A stretch of 64,000 nucleotides of DNA from Oxalobacteraceae bacterium CAVE-383 (lineage in GTDB: Bacteria > Pseudomonadota > Gammaproteobacteria > Burkholderiales > Burkholderiaceae_D): assembly GCA_004134995.1 (NCBI GenBank), contig REGP01000002.1, positions 620,001-684,000 of the forward strand. The letters are read 5' to 3'. The position numbers and the translations under genes are program-made. Each line of letters starts with the position of its first letter. Position 1 is the first letter of the stretch. The notes under the pieces were generated by a model. The model was not told the DNA's origin. It made no database searches and worked only from the letters and a program-made list of their open reading frames with translations. Positions 36,544 through 45,295 of this stretch are shown piece by piece.

Positions 36544-36879
36544 GAGACTGTTGCAAAGTTTCCTCCCCCATTCGGGTGCTGTTGATACGCCAGCTGTGCT
36601 AGAATTTCGCAGTTTTGCTGCGCCGCAATCCGGTCGTTGTCGGAAATATTCCGGCGGTTATTGGCAAGCGGCAACGATTAATGGCGTTCCACTGGCATCT
36701 ATGCCCCTATCAAATCTTAATTCCCGCCGGATTCCGCCGTCCTCATCTGCGATAGCCGCTGTCCTCATGTGCGACAGCAACCGGCGTGCCTGCGATCCGG
36801 CATTACCAGGTTTCATCACATCGTCACCAGTTTCGTTCGTTCAATTTCAATATCAATCAGTATCTGAAGGGAAGCTCGC
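36544..36879 (+). promoter_or_regulatory. sucCD upstream region with two 19-base direct repeats
   Basis: 336 bases without a convincing gene. Two 19-base direct repeats with three mismatches (36737-36755 and 36759-36777, core GTCCTCAT) start 22 bases apart, about two turns of the helix, and end about 100 bases before sucC. TAGAAT at 36600-36605 is a possible -10 but lacks a well-placed -35. The repeats may be an operator; no regulator is known. Confidence 0.45.
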
Positions 36880-38040
36880 ATGAAAATCCATGAGTATCAG
36901 GGCAAAGAAATCCTCCGCAAGTTCGGTGTCACCGTGCCGCGCGGCATTCCATGTCTGAGCGTCGATGAGGCTGTCAAGGCCGCTGAAACGCTGGGCGGCA
37001 AAGTCTGGGTCGTGAAGGCGCAGATCCACGCAGGCGGCCGCGGCAAGGGCGGCGGCGTCAAAGTCGCGAAATCGCTGGAACAAGTCAAAGAATACGCACA
37101 ACAAATCCTCGGCATGCAGCTGGTCACGCACCAGACCAGCGCCGAAGGCCAGAAAGTCCGCCGCCTGCTGATCGAAGAAGGCGCCGACATCAAGAAAGAA
37201 CTGTACGTCAGCCTGGTGACCGATCGCGTCAGCCAGCGCGTGGTGCTGATGGCATCGAGCGAAGGCGGCATGGACATCGAAGAAGTCGCCGAATCCCATC
37301 CTGAACTGCTGCACACTGTCGTGATCGATCCGGCCACCGGCCTGACCGACGCCGACGCCGACAGCATCGCCAAGAAAATCGGCGTGCCTGAAGCCTCCGT
37401 GGTCGACTGCCGCAAGAATCTGCAGGGCCTGTACCAGGCTTACTGGGAAACCGATGCATCGCTGGCCGAAATCAACCCGCTGATCCTGACCGGCGACGGC
37501 AAGGTGATCGCACTGGACGCCAAATTCAACTTCGACTCGAACGCGCTGTTCCGCCGTCCTGAAATCGTCGCTTACCGCGATCTGGACGAAGAAGATCCGG
37601 CTGAAATCGAAGCATCCAAGTTCGACCTGGCCTACATCTCGCTGGACGGCAATATCGGCTGCCTGGTCAACGGCGCCGGCCTGGCCATGGCCACCATGGA
37701 CACCATCAAGCTGTTCGGCGGCGAGCCTGCCAACTTCCTCGACGTCGGCGGCGGCGCCACGACAGAGAAAGTGACTGAAGCATTCAAGATCATGCTGAAG
37801 AATCCTGGCCTGAAAGCCATCCTCGTCAACATCTTCGGCGGCATCATGCGCTGCGATGTGATCGCTGAAGGCGTTATCGCCGCATCCAAAGCCGTTTCGC
37901 TGAATGTGCCGCTGGTCGTGCGCATGAAGGGCACCAACGAAGAGCTGGGCAAGAAATTGCTGGCCGATTCGGGCCTGCCGATCATTGCAGCCGACAGTAT
38001 GGAAGAAGCCGCGCAAAAAGTTGTCGCGGCCGCCAAGTAA
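36880..38040 (+). CDS. sucC: Succinyl-CoA synthetase beta subunit (ADP-forming)
   Basis: Beta subunit of the citric-cycle enzyme that makes succinate and ATP from succinyl-CoA. The 386 residues include the ATP-grasp start [17 protein letters not shown], the [16 protein letters not shown] loop, and the C-terminal ligase domain with [17 protein letters not shown] Shine-Dalgarno (gaaggga) precedes the ATG. sucD follows 26 bases later. Confidence 0.98.
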   Translation: MKIHEYQGKEILRKFGVTVPRGIPCLSVDEAVKAAETLGGKVWVVKAQIHAGGRGKGGGVKVAKSLEQVKEYAQQILGMQLVTHQTSAEGQKVRRLLIEEGADIKKELYVSLVTDRVSQRVVLMASSEGGMDIEEVAESHPELLHTVVIDPATGLTDADADSIAKKIGVPEASVVDCRKNLQGLYQAYWETDASLAEINPLILTGDGKVIALDAKFNFDSNALFRRPEIVAYRDLDEEDPAEIEASKFDLAYISLDGNIGCLVNGAGLAMATMDTIKLFGGEPANFLDVGGGATTEKVTEAFKIMLKNPGLKAILVNIFGGIMRCDVIAEGVIAASKAVSLNVPLVVRMKGTNEELGKKLLADSGLPIIAADSMEEAAQKVVAAAK

Positions 38041-38066
38041 TTAACGGATATTAGCGAGGAATTAAT

Positions 38067-38948
38067 ATGTCGATTCTCATCAACAAAGATACCAAAGTCA
38101 TCACCCAGGGGATTACCGGCAAGACCGGCCAGTTCCATACCCGTCTGTGCCGCGATTACGCAAACGGCAAGGCCGCGTTCGTCGCGGGCGTCAATCCGAA
38201 GAAGGCCGGCGAAGATTTCGAAGGCATCCCGATTTTCGCAACCGTCTCCGACGCCAAGGCCAAGACCGGCGCGACCGTCTCGGTCATCTACGTGCCGCCT
38301 GCGGGCGCCGCCGCCGCGATCTGGGAAGCCGTCGAAGCCGAACTGGATCTGGCCATCTGCATCACCGAAGGCATTCCTGTACGCGACATGCTGGCGTTGA
38401 AAGACCGTATGGCAAAGGCCGGCAGCAAGACACTGCTGCTCGGACCGAACTGCCCGGGCCTGATCACACCGGACGAAATCAAGATCGGCATCATGCCGGG
38501 CCACATCCATAAAAAAGGCCGCATCGGCGTGGTTTCGCGCTCCGGCACATTGACCTATGAAGCAGTGGGTCAATTGACCGCGCTGGGCCTGGGTCAATCG
38601 TCGGCGGTCGGCATCGGCGGCGATCCGATCAACGGCCTGAAGCACATCGACGTGATGAAGCTGTTCAACGACGATCCCGATACCGACGCGGTCATCATGA
38701 TCGGTGAAATCGGCGGACCGGACGAAGCCAACGCTTCGTACTGGATCAAGGACAACATGAAGAAACCTGTGGTCGGTTTCATCGCCGGCGTGACAGCGCC
38801 TCCAGGCAAGCGCATGGGCCATGCCGGCGCGCTGATCTCCGGCGGCGCCGATACCGCGCAAGCCAAGCTGGACATCATGGAAGCCTGCGGCATTACCGTG
38901 ACCAAGAATCCATCGGAAATGGCGCGTCTGCTGAAGAAGATGCTGTAA
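38067..38948 (+). CDS. sucD: Succinyl-CoA synthetase alpha subunit
   Basis: Alpha subunit, 293 residues, with the CoA-binding Rossmann domain (VITQGITGKTGQFHT) and the phosphorylated active-site His252 in GHAGALI. The GGDPINGL segment of the second domain is also present. Frame and length are normal, and it pairs with the preceding sucC. Confidence 0.98.
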   Translation: MSILINKDTKVITQGITGKTGQFHTRLCRDYANGKAAFVAGVNPKKAGEDFEGIPIFATVSDAKAKTGATVSVIYVPPAGAAAAIWEAVEAELDLAICITEGIPVRDMLALKDRMAKAGSKTLLLGPNCPGLITPDEIKIGIMPGHIHKKGRIGVVSRSGTLTYEAVGQLTALGLGQSSAVGIGGDPINGLKHIDVMKLFNDDPDTDAVIMIGEIGGPDEANASYWIKDNMKKPVVGFIAGVTAPPGKRMGHAGALISGGADTAQAKLDIMEACGITVTKNPSEMARLLKKML

Positions 38949-38970
38949 TATCCCGTTCCCACGGACAGAA

Positions 38971-39001
38971 AGGAGGGCCTTTGCGGCCCTCCTTTTTTTT
39001 G
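38971..39001 (+). terminator. Intrinsic terminator after sucCD
   Basis: A perfect 10-base stem (AAGGAGGGCC with GGCCCTCCTT) and 5-base loop are followed by a run of eight T. Confidence 0.95.
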
Positions 39002-39091
39002 TATGAAAATTACGGAAAACCGGTATTCACGGCGCTTGCGCATTTAGAATAGCCGCTGGCGCTGGATTGCAGCGATGAATAAAGGAGCAAG

Positions 39092-39829
39092 ATGGAATTT
39101 TTAGCGAATTTGAATTGGGTTGCGGTCGGCCAGATTATCCTGATCGATATCCTGCTGGGCGGAGACAATGCAATCGTCATCGCGCTGGCCTGCCGCAACC
39201 TGCCGCCGAAAATGCGCACGCGCGGCATCATCTGGGGCACGTTCGGCGCCGTCGGCATCCGTATCGTCCTGATCGCATTCGCGGTAACCTTGCTGAACCT
39301 GCCGTTCATCAAAATGATCGGCGGCCTGCTGCTGCTGTGGATCGGCATCAAGCTGTTGTCGGACGACGACAGCCACGGCGACATCGCCGGCAGCGACCGC
39401 CTGCTCGCCGCCATCAAGACCATCATTGTCGCCGACCTCGTCATGAGCGTGGACAACGTGCTGGCCGTCGCCAGCGCCGCCTCCCAGGCCGCCGGCGAGC
39501 ACCAGTTCATGCTGGTGGTATTCGGCATCCTGATCAGCATCCCGATCATCATCTGGGGCAGCACCCTGGTATTGCGCCTGATGGAACGCTTTCCCATTAT
39601 CATCACGCTCGGCGCCGCACTGCTCGGCTATCTGGCCGGCGGCATGATCTTCACCGATACGGCCGTATCGCCATGGCTGATCGCCAACCTGCCGGTGGCC
39701 AATGACTTCGTCGTGCCGGGGCTCGGCATGCATCTGAGCCTGCCGGGCGTGGTGCTGGCGGTCGTGGTGGTGGCGGCGGGTACATATCTGGCCCGGAAAA
39801 AGCAGGCTGCCGGCGCGCAGCATCCTTAA
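39092..39829 (+). CDS. TerC family integral membrane protein (YjbE-type)
   Basis: 245-residue membrane protein with about seven helices. The two acidic family motifs are present, LLGGDNAIVIALA near residue 22 and VMSVDNVLAVASAA near 116, with charged residues inside helices, suggesting metal-ion transport. Such proteins have been tied to Mn2+ efflux or metal loading of exported enzymes in other bacteria. A Shine-Dalgarno (aaaggag) precedes the ATG. Confidence 0.9.
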   Translation: MEFLANLNWVAVGQIILIDILLGGDNAIVIALACRNLPPKMRTRGIIWGTFGAVGIRIVLIAFAVTLLNLPFIKMIGGLLLLWIGIKLLSDDDSHGDIAGSDRLLAAIKTIIVADLVMSVDNVLAVASAASQAAGEHQFMLVVFGILISIPIIIWGSTLVLRLMERFPIIITLGAALLGYLAGGMIFTDTAVSPWLIANLPVANDFVVPGLGMHLSLPGVVLAVVVVAAGTYLARKKQAAGAQHP

Positions 39830-39925
39830 AAAGGGCAGCCGATATTCGCGGACTAATAACAGGTTCGGCGATAATTGGCTGTCGGTATAATCCGCAAAAC
39901 AAAAAAATTTTCTGAGGATGTAATC

Positions 39926-40474
39926 ATGACCGCAACACAAAGCCCGGCTGCTGCTCCTGCCAAGGCCAAGCAGCCCCGGCAAACGCTTTATGCGAAATCG
40001 CTCGGCTTCACGCTGATCGAACTGATGATGGTGCTGGCAATCATCGGCATTCTGGCCACAATCGCCATTCCCCAGCTCCGCAATTACATGACGCGCACCC
40101 GCGTCACCGAAGGACTGAACCTCGCGGCGACGTACAAGCTGGCCGTGGAGGAACTCGCCGCCAGCAACAACAACACGTTCACCAAGGAGCAACTGGCCTT
40201 GCTCGATTTCGTGCCGACGCAGAATGTGCAGAACATCACGGCGTCGCCGATGAACAACGGCTCCGGCGGCATCGTCACGATCACCTATAGCCAGAACGTC
40301 GAGAAAGACGCGACGCTGATTTTAACGCCAACCGTTACCGACAGCGGCATTCAGTGGCAGTGTGCCGCCAAAGGCAGCAGCAAGGCCGCATTGCCGCCCA
40401 ACGGCGCGATCGACAACAAGGAGTTTGCCGCAGGAACATTGCCAGCGAGATTTGCGCCAGCCAATTGCCGTTAA
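39926..40474 (+). CDS. Type IV pilin-like protein (PilA type) with a long leader
   Basis: 182-residue prepilin. The cleavage and methylation site is SLG followed by FTLIELMMVLAIIGIL, so a PilD-type peptidase would remove 27 residues, far more than the 5-10 usual for type IVa. The hydrophobic N-terminal helix, globular domain, and a Cys pair (QWQC and ANCR) that could form the C-terminal D-loop disulfide are visible. The ATG at 39926 has a Shine-Dalgarno (tgagga); an earlier start lacks one. No other pilus gene is nearby. Confidence 0.88.
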   Translation: MTATQSPAAAPAKAKQPRQTLYAKSLGFTLIELMMVLAIIGILATIAIPQLRNYMTRTRVTEGLNLAATYKLAVEELAASNNNTFTKEQLALLDFVPTQNVQNITASPMNNGSGGIVTITYSQNVEKDATLILTPTVTDSGIQWQCAAKGSSKAALPPNGAIDNKEFAAGTLPARFAPANCR

Positions 40475-40494
40475 TTGGATTTGCAGGAGGAAAT

Positions 40495-40716
40495 GTGGAA
40501 AGCAGAGTGGCAAAATTGGAAAGTGCCGTTGAATATATTCAACGCGACCTTGCCGATATCAAGGCGGATATTCGGGACATGAAGCAAACATCATCCGCGA
40601 ATATTCGAGACATGAGGCATGCATCGTCCACGGATTTTCGGATCATGTTCGGCGCGCTGATAGCCGTTTCGCTGGGCCTGGCCGGTTTGATGGCCAAGGG
40701 ATTCCAGTGGATTTAG
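40495..40716 (+). CDS. Small coiled-coil membrane protein, GTG start
   Basis: 73 residues starting with GTG at 40495, with a strong Shine-Dalgarno (caggagg) four bases earlier. A charged coiled coil (VAKLESAVEYIQRDLADIKADI) is followed by an 11-residue imperfect tandem repeat (IRDMKQTSSAN, IRDMRHASSTD), then one C-terminal membrane helix (FGALIAVSLGLAGLMA). It resembles XhlA-like or DUF1640-like small membrane proteins but is not clearly either. It lies 20 bases after the pilin, so may be co-expressed. Confidence 0.68.
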   Translation: MESRVAKLESAVEYIQRDLADIKADIRDMKQTSSANIRDMRHASSTDFRIMFGALIAVSLGLAGLMAKGFQWI

Positions 40717-40738
40717 CTTGAATAATTCAGCGAATAAT

Positions 40739-40771
40739 AAAAAGGGCCATGTTCAACATGGCCTTTTTGCT
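40739..40771 (+). terminator. Intrinsic terminator after the pilin/small protein pair
   Basis: Stem GGCCATG/CATGGCC with flanking A and T runs and a 5-base loop, followed by TTTTTGCTTT. Confidence 0.88.
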
Positions 40772-40887
40772 TTCCAAAGGCATTCGCCTACAGAGAGAGC
40801 ACGTCGAATCCGATAGCGAAGATCAATCAAAAGTGGGAATATCGAACATCCGGAGATTGGTGCTGCCAAGACAAGGAGATCGATGCC

Positions 40888-41853
40888 ATGAGAACAGAAT
40901 CGAAGGCGACAAATGGAGACGCGAATACGCGGCAAGCGCCGCCAAGCGGTCAGGCAGTGAAAGCTGCACCGGAAAAATTATCGAAGCGCATGACAGTCGA
41001 GCAGGCCTATCAGGAAATCCTCCGTAATTGCCTGAATCAAATCCAGGCAAACAGGGATGTGGTGGCGAATAAAAAGGATATCGAAAGCCTGCATCAAATG
41101 CGCGTCGGCCTGCGCAGACTGGATTCCGCGCTTGATCTGTTTGGAGATTTTTTCAGCCTGCCGAAAAAAATACGGCAAGACCTGGATTGGTTGGGCGAAC
41201 AATTGGGCGCCGCACGCGATTGGGATGTATTGCGGGAATCGACCTTGCCATATATCGCCGACGCCGTCGGCGACACGTCCAGGTTATCCCGGATAGAAGC
41301 CGCCGCGGCGGAAAAATCCGTGGAACGGCACAACGCCGTCGCCACCGCGGTGACATCGGCCAAATATGCGCGCCTGATGCAGGATTTCAATTATTGGCTG
41401 CAGAGTTGCGGCTGGCGCGACGCCTTGCCTGAAAAAACACCTCGGCCGTTGACGGCGCGGATTCCGGATTTGGCCCACGATCTCCTGTCGCACGCGCAGC
41501 GCCGTCTTTGCAAGCGTGGTAAAAGGCTGCCCGATGCGACGCCGAAAGCGCGGCATAAAGTCAGGATCGCGGCCAAGAAAGCGCGTTATGCGGCGGAGTT
41601 TTTTGAATCGCTGCTGGCGAAGAAAGCGGCAAGGCGTTATATAAAAACAATCTCGGGCCTGCAAGACGAACTTGGCCGCCTCAACGATATGTCGGTCGCG
41701 GATCATCTTCTGAAAGACCTGACGCGTCAACGCGCCGATTTACTGGAAAGCACCAGTTTCATTCGCGGCTACCTGGCGGCATATACGGAGAGCGAAGCAG
41801 GCAATATCCAAAGCCTGTGGAAAAAATTCTCGCAATCGCGCTTGCCGCACTGA
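40888..41853 (+). CDS. CHAD domain protein
   Basis: 321-residue all-helical protein of the CHAD family, which binds inorganic polyphosphate in characterised members. The conserved histidine and arginine pattern is visible as LHQMRVGLRRLDSAL (about residues 72-86), RDWDVL, and KARHKVRIAAKKARYAAEFF (about 225-245). No CYTH domain is fused. The Shine-Dalgarno aaggag is nine bases from the ATG; a second ATG in between is out of frame. Confidence 0.9.
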   Translation: MRTESKATNGDANTRQAPPSGQAVKAAPEKLSKRMTVEQAYQEILRNCLNQIQANRDVVANKKDIESLHQMRVGLRRLDSALDLFGDFFSLPKKIRQDLDWLGEQLGAARDWDVLRESTLPYIADAVGDTSRLSRIEAAAAEKSVERHNAVATAVTSAKYARLMQDFNYWLQSCGWRDALPEKTPRPLTARIPDLAHDLLSHAQRRLCKRGKRLPDATPKARHKVRIAAKKARYAAEFFESLLAKKAARRYIKTISGLQDELGRLNDMSVADHLLKDLTRQRADLLESTSFIRGYLAAYTESEAGNIQSLWKKFSQSRLPH

Positions 41854-41934
41854 TGATATGAATGCTCTCGGGCCGGGGATAAGCGGCCGCGCTTTCCATT
41901 AGAATGTCGTGGCGGACATCGTGAACGCATTACC

Positions 41935-42606
41935 TTGGGGCGCTATTTGAACGAGAATAAATTTACCGACGCCGAGATCGCCTCTGTCTACAAAGCGATC
42001 CGCGAACGCCGCGACATGCGCCATTTCGTTTCCACGCCGCTGGAAGACGGCCAGTTGATGCGCTTTATCCAAGCCGCGCACATGGCGCCAAGCGTCGGCC
42101 TGATGCAGCCCTGGCGTTTCCTCCGCGTGACCGATGCCGCCTTGCGCGCCGCCCTCCAGGAGCACGTCGAAAGCGAGCGCATTGCAACGGCAGAGGCGCT
42201 GGGTCAGCGTTCGGACGAATTCATGCGCCTGAAGGTGGAGGGGATACATGCCTGCGCCGAGGTATTGGTGGTCGGCCTGATCGATCACCGCGAGAAGTAC
42301 ATTTTCGGGCGCCGGACCATGCCGGAAATGGATCTGGCCTCGGCTACCTGCGCGATACAAAACATGTGGCTGGCGGCGCGGGCGGAAGGCATCGGGATGG
42401 GATGGGTGTCCCTGTTCGATCCGGAACGCGTGCGCGAACTGTGCCAAATGCCGGCGGGCAGCCAGCCGATCGCGATTCTTTGTCTGGGGCAAGTCCCGGC
42501 GTTTTACGAGGCGCCCATGCTGGAGCTCGAAGCCTGGGACAAACGCAAAGCCGTCAGCGAAGTGTGCTTTGAAAATGTCTGGGGCAAGGAAGAATCTCCG
42601 GACTGA
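41935..42606 (+). CDS. bluB: BluB-like nitroreductase family flavoprotein (5,6-dimethylbenzimidazole synthase)
   Basis: 223-residue FMN enzyme. The RRDMRHF motif near residue 28, the HMAPSVGLMQPWRF segment, and ARAEGIGMGWVSLF fit BluB, which cannibalises FMNH2 to make the lower ligand of vitamin B12. No other cobalamin gene is near, so this rests on motif recognition. The start is uncertain: TTG at 41935 begins the open frame and no clear Shine-Dalgarno is present. Confidence 0.78.
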   Translation: MGRYLNENKFTDAEIASVYKAIRERRDMRHFVSTPLEDGQLMRFIQAAHMAPSVGLMQPWRFLRVTDAALRAALQEHVESERIATAEALGQRSDEFMRLKVEGIHACAEVLVVGLIDHREKYIFGRRTMPEMDLASATCAIQNMWLAARAEGIGMGWVSLFDPERVRELCQMPAGSQPIAILCLGQVPAFYEAPMLELEAWDKRKAVSEVCFENVWGKEESPD

Positions 42607-42630
42607 AGCGATCGATTCCAATCGCGTATT

Positions 42631-42660
42631 GGCAATAATGGGCAATAACGGGCAATAAAA
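42631..42660. repeat. Three tandem 10-base repeats
   Basis: GGCAATAA followed by TG, CG or AA is repeated three times without spacing in the short interval after the BluB-like gene, directly before the terminator stem. Confidence 0.8.
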
Positions 42661-42690
42661 AAGGACAGGTAAATACCTGTCCTTTTTTTA
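42657..42690. terminator. Bidirectional intrinsic terminator
   Basis: GGACAGGTA pairs with TACCTGTCC, with A runs on the left and T runs on the right, so it can end transcripts from the BluB-like gene and from the minus-strand secreted protein. Confidence 0.9.
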
Positions 42691-42703
42691 TTGCGCGCAG
42701 CGA

Positions 42704-43027
42704 TTACTTGGCGGCGTCTGCCTTGGCGTCGGCTTTGGCGGCAGTGCTATCTGCCTTGGCCTTGGTCTTTGCCTTGACGGCTTTTTCATGCGCCTTGGTC
42801 TTGCTTACCTTGGCATCGGATTTTGCGTCAGCGGCCTTGGCGTCTGCCTTGGCATCGGTCTTCGCTTCCTTGGCGTCCGCTTTCACATCGGCCTTGGTTT
42901 CCTTCGATTCAGCCTTCATGGTTTTTGTAGGCGCAGGCGCCGGAGCCGGTGCGGCAGGGGCGGTAGCTTGAGCGAAAACGGAAGTAGCGAACAGACCAGC
43001 GATCAGTGCAGCGATTAACTTGTTCAT
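42704..43027 (-). CDS. Secreted Lys/Ala/Asp-rich low-complexity protein
   Basis: 107 residues. A signal peptide (MNKLIAALIAGLFATSVFAQ) is followed by a Pro/Ala segment and then about 75 residues of Ala, Lys, Asp repeats (KADAK, KAADAKSDAK), recalling histone H1-like tails but exported. A Shine-Dalgarno (gaggag) is nine bases before the ATG and lies in a hairpin. Function unknown; similar small proteins are common in Burkholderiales. The frame is open in the other strand too, but signal peptide, ribosome site and terminator all favour this one. Confidence 0.78.
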   Translation of the reverse strand: MNKLIAALIAGLFATSVFAQATAPAAPAPAPAPTKTMKAESKETKADVKADAKEAKTDAKADAKAADAKSDAKVSKTKAHEKAVKAKTKAKADSTAAKADAKADAAK

Positions 43028-43038
43028 TTTTAAATCTC

Positions 43039-43074
43039 CTCAGGTTTGCGGCTCAAGTATTTGAGTCCTGAGGC
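43039..43074 (-). promoter_or_regulatory. Nested hairpin that covers the ribosome binding site of the secreted protein
   Basis: The leader contains CCTCAGG paired with CCTGAGG, and inside it CTCAA paired with TTGAG around a 4-base loop. On the minus strand the outer 3' arm CCTGAGG includes the first bases of the GAGGAG Shine-Dalgarno for the gene at 43027, so folding could block translation. Confidence 0.5.
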
Positions 43075-43148
43075 AAAGAACGGCGTCGATAACGGCAACG
43101 TTGACGGGTATTACATGTGCTTACAGGAATGATGGAATTGATACATTT

Positions 43149-43673
43149 TTACAACGGAACACGCCAATCCCCCGACTTCCCCCCATGCTTCTCCAGCACC
43201 CGCACATCCCCCATCACCATCCCGCGATCCACCGCCTTGCACATATCGTAAATCGTCAGCAGCCCAATCTGCACCGCGGTCAACGCCTCCATCTCCACCC
43301 CGGTTTTCCCAACCGTCCTGACCTCTACCGTGCAGGCAATGCTGCTGGCGGCCTCATCGATGTCGAACGCCACCGACACATGCGTCAGCGCCAGCGGATG
43401 GCATAAGGGGATCAGGTCGCTGGTGCGCTTGGTCGCCATGATGGCGGCGATGCGGGCGATGCCGAGCACGTCGCCTTTCTTGGCGTTGCCTTCCGTAATG
43501 ATTTTCAGCGTGGCCGGCTGCATGCGGATCACGCCCGCCGCGGTGGCGGTGCGCTGCGTGTCGGCTTTGTCGCCGACGTTCACCATGTGGGCCTGTCCGC
43601 CGGCGTCGAAATGGGTCAGGCCGGCATTGGCCGCGTCGGATGCAATATTGGGATTTCGATCGGAAGTCGGCAT
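43149..43673 (-). CDS. moaC: Cyclic pyranopterin monophosphate synthase
   Basis: Molybdenum cofactor enzyme, 174 residues. The family motifs [14 protein letters not shown] (about 75-90), [10 protein letters not shown], and the [10 protein letters not shown] catalytic segment with Asp and Lys are visible. The start at 43673 (MPTSDRNPN) fits the family, though its Shine-Dalgarno is weak; a longer frame runs upstream. Cofactor supply would serve NasA in this window. It is divergent from the BepA-like gene, 104 bases away. Confidence 0.95.
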   Translation of the reverse strand: MPTSDRNPNIASDAANAGLTHFDAGGQAHMVNVGDKADTQRTATAAGVIRMQPATLKIITEGNAKKGDVLGIARIAAIMATKRTSDLIPLCHPLALTHVSVAFDIDEAASSIACTVEVRTVGKTGVEMEALTAVQIGLLTIYDMCKAVDRGMVMGDVRVLEKHGGKSGDWRVPL

Positions 43674-43777
43674 AGGCGTATGGACAAGCAAATAGGAATA
43701 GAAGGATCGGAAAATGCGTTCTAGTATCATAGCATTCGCATTTCGCCGGTATTTCGTCTTATTTAGAATTTCAGTCT

Positions 43778-45283
43778 ATGTTCCTGCCGCCAAAATTGCG
43801 TATGGCCTTGCTGCCTGCGTTGTTATCCGTTGCCCTGTTATCGCCGATTCCCGCGCCGCTGCATGCGCAGGGCCTGCCGACGCTGGGCGATACCGAGCGC
43901 GAGGCGCTCTCGCCGCTGATGGAGCGCAAGGTCGGCGAGGAAATCATGCGCGATATCCGGCGCGACAGCGATTATATGGATGACCCGCCGCTGCTGGAAT
44001 ATCTGCACAATTTCGGCGGCACGCTGGTGGCCGCGCGGCCCGATGTGCGCGGCGAAGCCGATTACGACTTTTTCTTTTTTGCAATTCGCGATCCGGTGCT
44101 TAATGCATTCGCCTTGCCGGGCGGATTCATCGGCGTGCAATCCGGCCTGATCCTGGCGGCGCAGAGCGAATCGGAACTGGCGTCGGTGCTGTCGCATGAA
44201 ATCGGCCATGTGGCGCAGCGCCATATCGCGCGCATGCTCGGGCAGGCCAAGGGCAATACGATTATCCAGCTGGCCGCGATGCTGCTGGGCGCCCTGAGCA
44301 TGCATTCAGGCTCGGACGCCGGGATGGGCGTGATGCTGGGCGGCACCGGCCTGGCGATGCAGCGGCAATTGAACTTCAGCCGCGACGCCGAGCGCGAGGC
44401 CGACCGGGTCGGATTGCAGATTCTGCGCGAGGGCGGCTTCGATACCTCCGGCATGGTGGCTTTTTTCGGCCGTTTGCAATCCGCCTCGCGCTCGATGAAC
44501 GATTCGGTGCCGCCCTATTTGCTGACGCATCCGCTGACCAGCGAACGCATTGCCGATATCGAGGCGCGCATTCGCGACCGGCGTTATTTCCAGCGCCGCG
44601 ACAATCCCGATTATCAATTGATACGCGCCCGCGTGCGCGTGCTGCAGGGCAAGTCGAACCAGGATCTGCTCGATGCGCAGGTCTTTTTCCAGAACCAGCT
44701 GGCGCAGAACAGCATGGCCTTGAACGCCGCGGCAAAATACGGGATGACGCTGATTGCGCTGCGGCAAAACCGCTTCGACGCCGCCCGTGCGTTGTTGAAA
44801 GAGGCGCGCGCTTTGTCGGTTTCGCCACAGGCCGCCTCCAGCGTGCTGTTTGCCGGCACGGAAATCGAGATCGAGCTGGCGGCCAAGCATCCCGAGCGGG
44901 CGGTTGCGCTGGGCGATGCGGCGCGCAAGGCGTTTCCCATTTCACGCGCGATATCGCGGCAGTATGCAAGCGCGCTGATCGCCAATCGCCAGTATGCGGA
45001 CGCGGTGGACGAGCTGCGCGACCAGGCGCTGCTTTACCGTTCAGACGATCAGGTGCAGAAATTGCTGGCGCAGGCCTATGACGGGCAAGGCCGCCGCGCC
45101 CTGCAGCATCTGGCGCTGGCGGAATCGTATGCCTTGAGCGGCGCGCTGCCGGCGGCGATCCAGCAATTGACGATCGCGCGCACGGCGCCCGATGCGACGT
45201 TTTACGATCACTCCCTGATCGATGCGCGCGAGCGCGAATGGAAGGTCAAATACAAGGAAGAGGTCGACGCCGAGAGGAAGTAG
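43778..45283 (+). CDS. M48 family metalloprotease with TPR domain (BepA-like)
   Basis: 501-residue periplasmic Zn protease. A signal peptide (MALLPALLSVALLSP onward) ends near residue 30. The HEIGH motif (His140, Glu141, His144) and third ligand in DAEREADRVG are intact, and the last 200 residues form helical TPR-type repeats. This is the BepA/YfgC architecture, which in E. coli assists or degrades LptD and other outer-membrane proteins. It is convergent with the next gene, 12 bases away. Confidence 0.92.
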   Translation: MFLPPKLRMALLPALLSVALLSPIPAPLHAQGLPTLGDTEREALSPLMERKVGEEIMRDIRRDSDYMDDPPLLEYLHNFGGTLVAARPDVRGEADYDFFFFAIRDPVLNAFALPGGFIGVQSGLILAAQSESELASVLSHEIGHVAQRHIARMLGQAKGNTIIQLAAMLLGALSMHSGSDAGMGVMLGGTGLAMQRQLNFSRDAEREADRVGLQILREGGFDTSGMVAFFGRLQSASRSMNDSVPPYLLTHPLTSERIADIEARIRDRRYFQRRDNPDYQLIRARVRVLQGKSNQDLLDAQVFFQNQLAQNSMALNAAAKYGMTLIALRQNRFDAARALLKEARALSVSPQAASSVLFAGTEIEIELAAKHPERAVALGDAARKAFPISRAISRQYASALIANRQYADAVDELRDQALLYRSDDQVQKLLAQAYDGQGRRALQHLALAESYALSGALPAAIQQLTIARTAPDATFYDHSLIDAREREWKVKYKEEVDAERK

Positions 45284-45295
45284 GCTTATCCGAGG

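Noticed and set aside
36582-36605. TTGATA and TAGAAT as a sucC promoter
   Set aside because: The spacing is only 12 bases, too short for sigma70.
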